Assembly (NCBI GenBank): GCA_963978905.1
Contig: OZ022256.1
Span: forward strand, 1,223,501 to 1,287,500
DNA length: 64,000 bases
Origin: Trichostrongylus colubriformis
Taxonomy: Eukaryota; Nematoda; Chromadorea; Rhabditida; Trichostrongylidae
Reading direction: 5' to 3'
In this document: positions 60,991 to 64,000 of the stretch, piece by piece
Numbering within the stretch: position 1 is the stretch's first letter
How the letters are laid out: every line of letters begins with the position of its first letter
The notes under the pieces: generated by a model
Databases searched by the model: none
What the model saw: only the letters and a program-made list of their open reading frames with translations
What the model was told of the DNA's origin: nothing
Made by a program: the position numbers and the translations under genes

Positions 60991-61317
60991 CTTTAAAGGC
61001 ACTTTCCGCGATAATCTCACTTGCTATTTACCCTACCGCAGATGATAGACCCTCGGGTAACTGTCGCGGCTGTACCCTTAGAGCGGCGCCACGAGCCCTC
61101 CTGGCAGCGCAAAGCCCGCGGGAGGCAACTGGGACTCCGCCCACCGATTGTTGACCCCACCCAACCGGTGAGCAATTGGTGAAGGATGCGGTTGTCATTT
61201 CTGAGGTTCTTGGTCTTTTTTGCTGGCTTTTTCACTGATTCTGAGTAAATCAGGGGATCTGGGTTCATTATTGACCCCGATTATGGTCGCTCTCCTAACG
61301 CGGAAAGTGCCTTTAAG
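60991..61317. mobile_element. 327-bp MITE with CTTTAAAGGCACTTTCCGCG ends
   Basis: Starts CTTTAAAGGCACTTTCCGCG and ends CGCGGAAAGTGCCTTTAAG, an almost perfect inverted pair of about 20 bp. GC-richer interior (GCAAAGCCCGCGGGAGGC). Only one copy in the window. Confidence 0.72.
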
Positions 61318-64000
61318 CCCATCAACTCCTCTAAGGTTTACTATGACATGTTTGAAATGTTGCAATCTCCTCATTAATTATGCCTTATCTAATATTATAT
61401 TCATAACTGACATTATCAGTGCGCTAGCCGGGTCCTGCCCTTGGGAAACGACCGTACGATTACCGTCGTGCGCGATCTCACTGAAGTGCGCTATTTTTTC
61501 GGCTCGGTTCATTAATAGTCACAGACCAGAAGTAACAGAAGAAAAACAACCCTCTGAGTGAGAATGCGCACGACGGCATACGCAATTGCACAAATTGCAA
61601 CTTTGCTAGGTATAATCGCTTCTTAATTGAAGTGATGTGTGGAACCTTTCCAGCTGGTCACTGGATGGATTGAGCCGCGATTATTGTGCCTCAATGGAAC
61701 GATGCTCAGTGGATCTTTTTGAATATTTTTCGAATTCACCGACAGGGTAATTTGGTGCGACTGCGAAATATGAAAGAAATGATGCGAACTAGAGCAACCG
61801 TAGAGAAAAAACAAAATTCAATGTGAAACCCCCAGAATTTGACCCTTCTCACGATCCAGACGTGCTTTCGCCCCTTCTGCATCACTGAAGGGGTGAAAGA
61901 GACGGCGAGGGCATCAGCCGTGTCCGTGGCCTCTCCGAAGCTACTCCATCTTCGGCATCCGTCGGACCGAAGCACCCCAAACGGAGCCGCGATAAAGATT
62001 CTGAAGTGTTTTTTGGGCGAGATTCGTCATAGGTTAGTTCTTCAAAGCTCTTTTTCATCAGACCGCATGCCTTCCTAGTTATAATTTAATTCCTTACTTG
62101 TCATGGTGTCTCTACGCTATGTACTCTGAGGATGTGACACCGAGTGCCCCTACAAACAATATCACACTCAAAACAACAATTGAAAGCCGCAAATCAAAGC
62201 AATTCTTTTATTGCGATGAGTCCCCCTTTTGCTGCAGCGCTTCACATCATGGCATTACAGAGAATTCATTGGTAAAAACAAGTGTGTATATCTCAGGAAT
62301 GTGGCTCTTCACGGGCTGAACAACGCAGAAAAAGCGGCGGCAGCCATCTGTAAATGCAATGGGGTGATGAAACGACGAGAAAAGAAAAATAAAACTAGCC
62401 CAGTTTGATTATCGCTGTACGATTAGAAAATTGCAGAATGCCCCCAAAATGCATTTAGGAATTCTGAAGTAATTTGATTTTGATAGAAACTCAGGCAGAG
62501 TGTAGGGAACTTGAACAACTGCTGGAAAGGAGCGGTTCGAAGGCAGCAGCGAAATTTGCCGTACATTCTCATTTTAGACTTATTCGTTATGGCTATGTTG
62601 GTGCATGCGGCGAAAACCGATAGTAAAGCGCCGCCTAATAAACTTCAAAGTGACACCAGTCAAGCATTTTTTGGTGACGCCTTATGCGATTTTCGGAGAC
62701 GCTCTAGCCGTTATGTCAAGAGTATGCATGGTTTGGACAGAATTTCGTGGTGCAGCGTACGATGCGATGCTTATGAGGTAGGCGCGTCGTACGCTATTGG
62801 GTCCTAGGGCGTTTACCATGAACTACGCCTAAAACGAGGTGCAACATGCAGTAATCACTTCAAGCCCCTAATATGTACGGCACCCCCAACTGGAACGCTC
62901 GCAAGCCGCTTTGCGAAATCCTGTCCTAAAGACGACGCACAGGCTAAAGTCACATACCACTATTCTAAAACCATACACATGCTTATGCGCAGCTGAGAGT
63001 TGTCCAAAACCACCCTGTGGCGCTTCTAGTCAGAAGTTTGAAATAATCAAATGTGGACCTCAGGTCAATATCAAATTGCGAAAATCCAAAAAAACTCACG
63101 AAATTTCGAAGAAATCTTATTTTCAAGATATTAGTCACGCAGAAACCCTTTTAGTGAGTGAGACTGCTTGAGTATTGTTCTAACAAAAGGATCCAGCACG
63201 TCAATGCCAACAAGAGCGCCAGTGTTCTGATTACGAAGCCAGCGTGCGTGTGAGCTGATGGCACCTGACGATCGCATCGCAAAGTATGAACGAATAGCTT
63301 TATCGCAGTGACGAGTTTCGAGAGTCCACAAGCGAGAAGAGCCCACTGGTCAATTTGTCGCGCAAAAACGTTCAGCGAAGCGGGGAACTGGTAAAAGATT
63401 CGATAATCAACTAGGATGTCATACATACGGATATACCTTTTTGTGGGATCATATTTGTTTTCCTTATAGAGTCGATCACTTTCGCAAAATATGACATGTG
63501 AATGTGCTAAATCTTGAAAGAAATATTCAAAATTTGAAAGCGAGAAAAGCGTCGTTCGTGAATCATCTTAAATGGAACACGTGAGCTTGAAAAACATCTG
63601 GGAATGGGCTAAGAGGTGGTGCTTACATGTCGAACGCTGTCACGAATTGCAAAAAGCCCACACGCTATGAGATGATGAGCTGTCCTCCGTGTCAGAATTA
63701 CCTTTGGGGTTTATAAAGGGCATTGGCAGCACGGAGTATCTTTGCTTGGGAAGGAAAAAATGCCAGCAATCCGCCACCTACACACCGAAAGGGTTTTGGG
63801 TGTATGCTATTAGGACAGAGTATTCGTGTGACCGTGAAAGGCCACGGTGAGTGCAAAAAGAGCCGTATGTATTGGGTCCTGGGGCGATTTACCCTGTCGA
63901 ATATCGAAAGGAAGGATTGGGGCATGCAAATCGTTTCCAGACCCATCTAGTAACTTGCGCAATGAATCGTCCCGGTTTTTTATTTACTGTTCTCCACAAC

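Larger units (their letters stand above)
46395..64000. other. Upstream flank of the sidekick gene with no recognised coding gene
   Basis: Every open frame was read for motifs, and none resembles a known protein or chains into a spliced gene. The sequence is AT-rich near the gene (46.4-47.6 kb), with repeats listed separately at 47.9, 49.9, 52.4, 53.3, 55.4, 57.0, 57.1, 58.9, 59.2 and 61.0 kb. It probably holds the promoter and any 5' non-coding exon of the sidekick gene, but I cannot place them. A gene with very short exons could have been missed. Confidence 0.5.

Overview
The window looks like nematode genomic DNA, most likely a clade V strongylid such as a hookworm. The evidence is AT-rich introns with TTTTCAG-type acceptors, dense short inverted-repeat elements, a mariner of the type known from Ancylostoma, and a tRNA-headed SINE. 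The genus is an inference; no database search was possible.

One protein-coding gene dominates. On the minus strand, from 46.3 kb down to 1.3 kb, 52 exons can be joined with every splice phase in register. They give about 2,157 codons (6,473 nt): a signal peptide, six Ig domains, thirteen fibronectin type III (FN3) domains, one transmembrane helix and most of a cytoplasmic tail. Six Ig plus thirteen FN3 is the layout of Sidekick, whose C. elegans member is RIG-4, a neuronal homophilic adhesion protein. The last exon or exons and the stop codon lie beyond position 1.

The introns, up to 4.7 kb, carry most of the repeats. From left to right: short terminal-inverted-repeat elements at 2.4, 3.5, 8.8 and 10.7 kb; an inverted pair of tRNA-like elements at 7.6-7.9 kb; a 503-bp Tc1-type MITE at 15.8 kb with a second copy at 34.1 kb; a tandem-plus-inverted element at 17.1-18.65 kb; a dead mariner at 23.95-25.24 kb nested in an older MITE; a SINE at 26.0 kb; a 195-bp inverted repeat flanking exons 16 and 17 (29.0 and 31.0 kb); and a 1.38-kb palindrome at 35.17-36.55 kb holding eight related mini-hairpins.

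The 17.6 kb from 46.4 to 64 kb is upstream of the gene. I recognise no coding gene there. It holds dispersed repeats, a GC-rich patch at 48.8-49.0 kb and several hairpins. Nothing indicates a bacterial-type operon, CRISPR array or phage. The most unusual structures are the multi-hairpin palindrome, the inverted repeats around exons 16-17, and a frame-preserving 153-nt candidate cassette exon at 6.4-6.56 kb.
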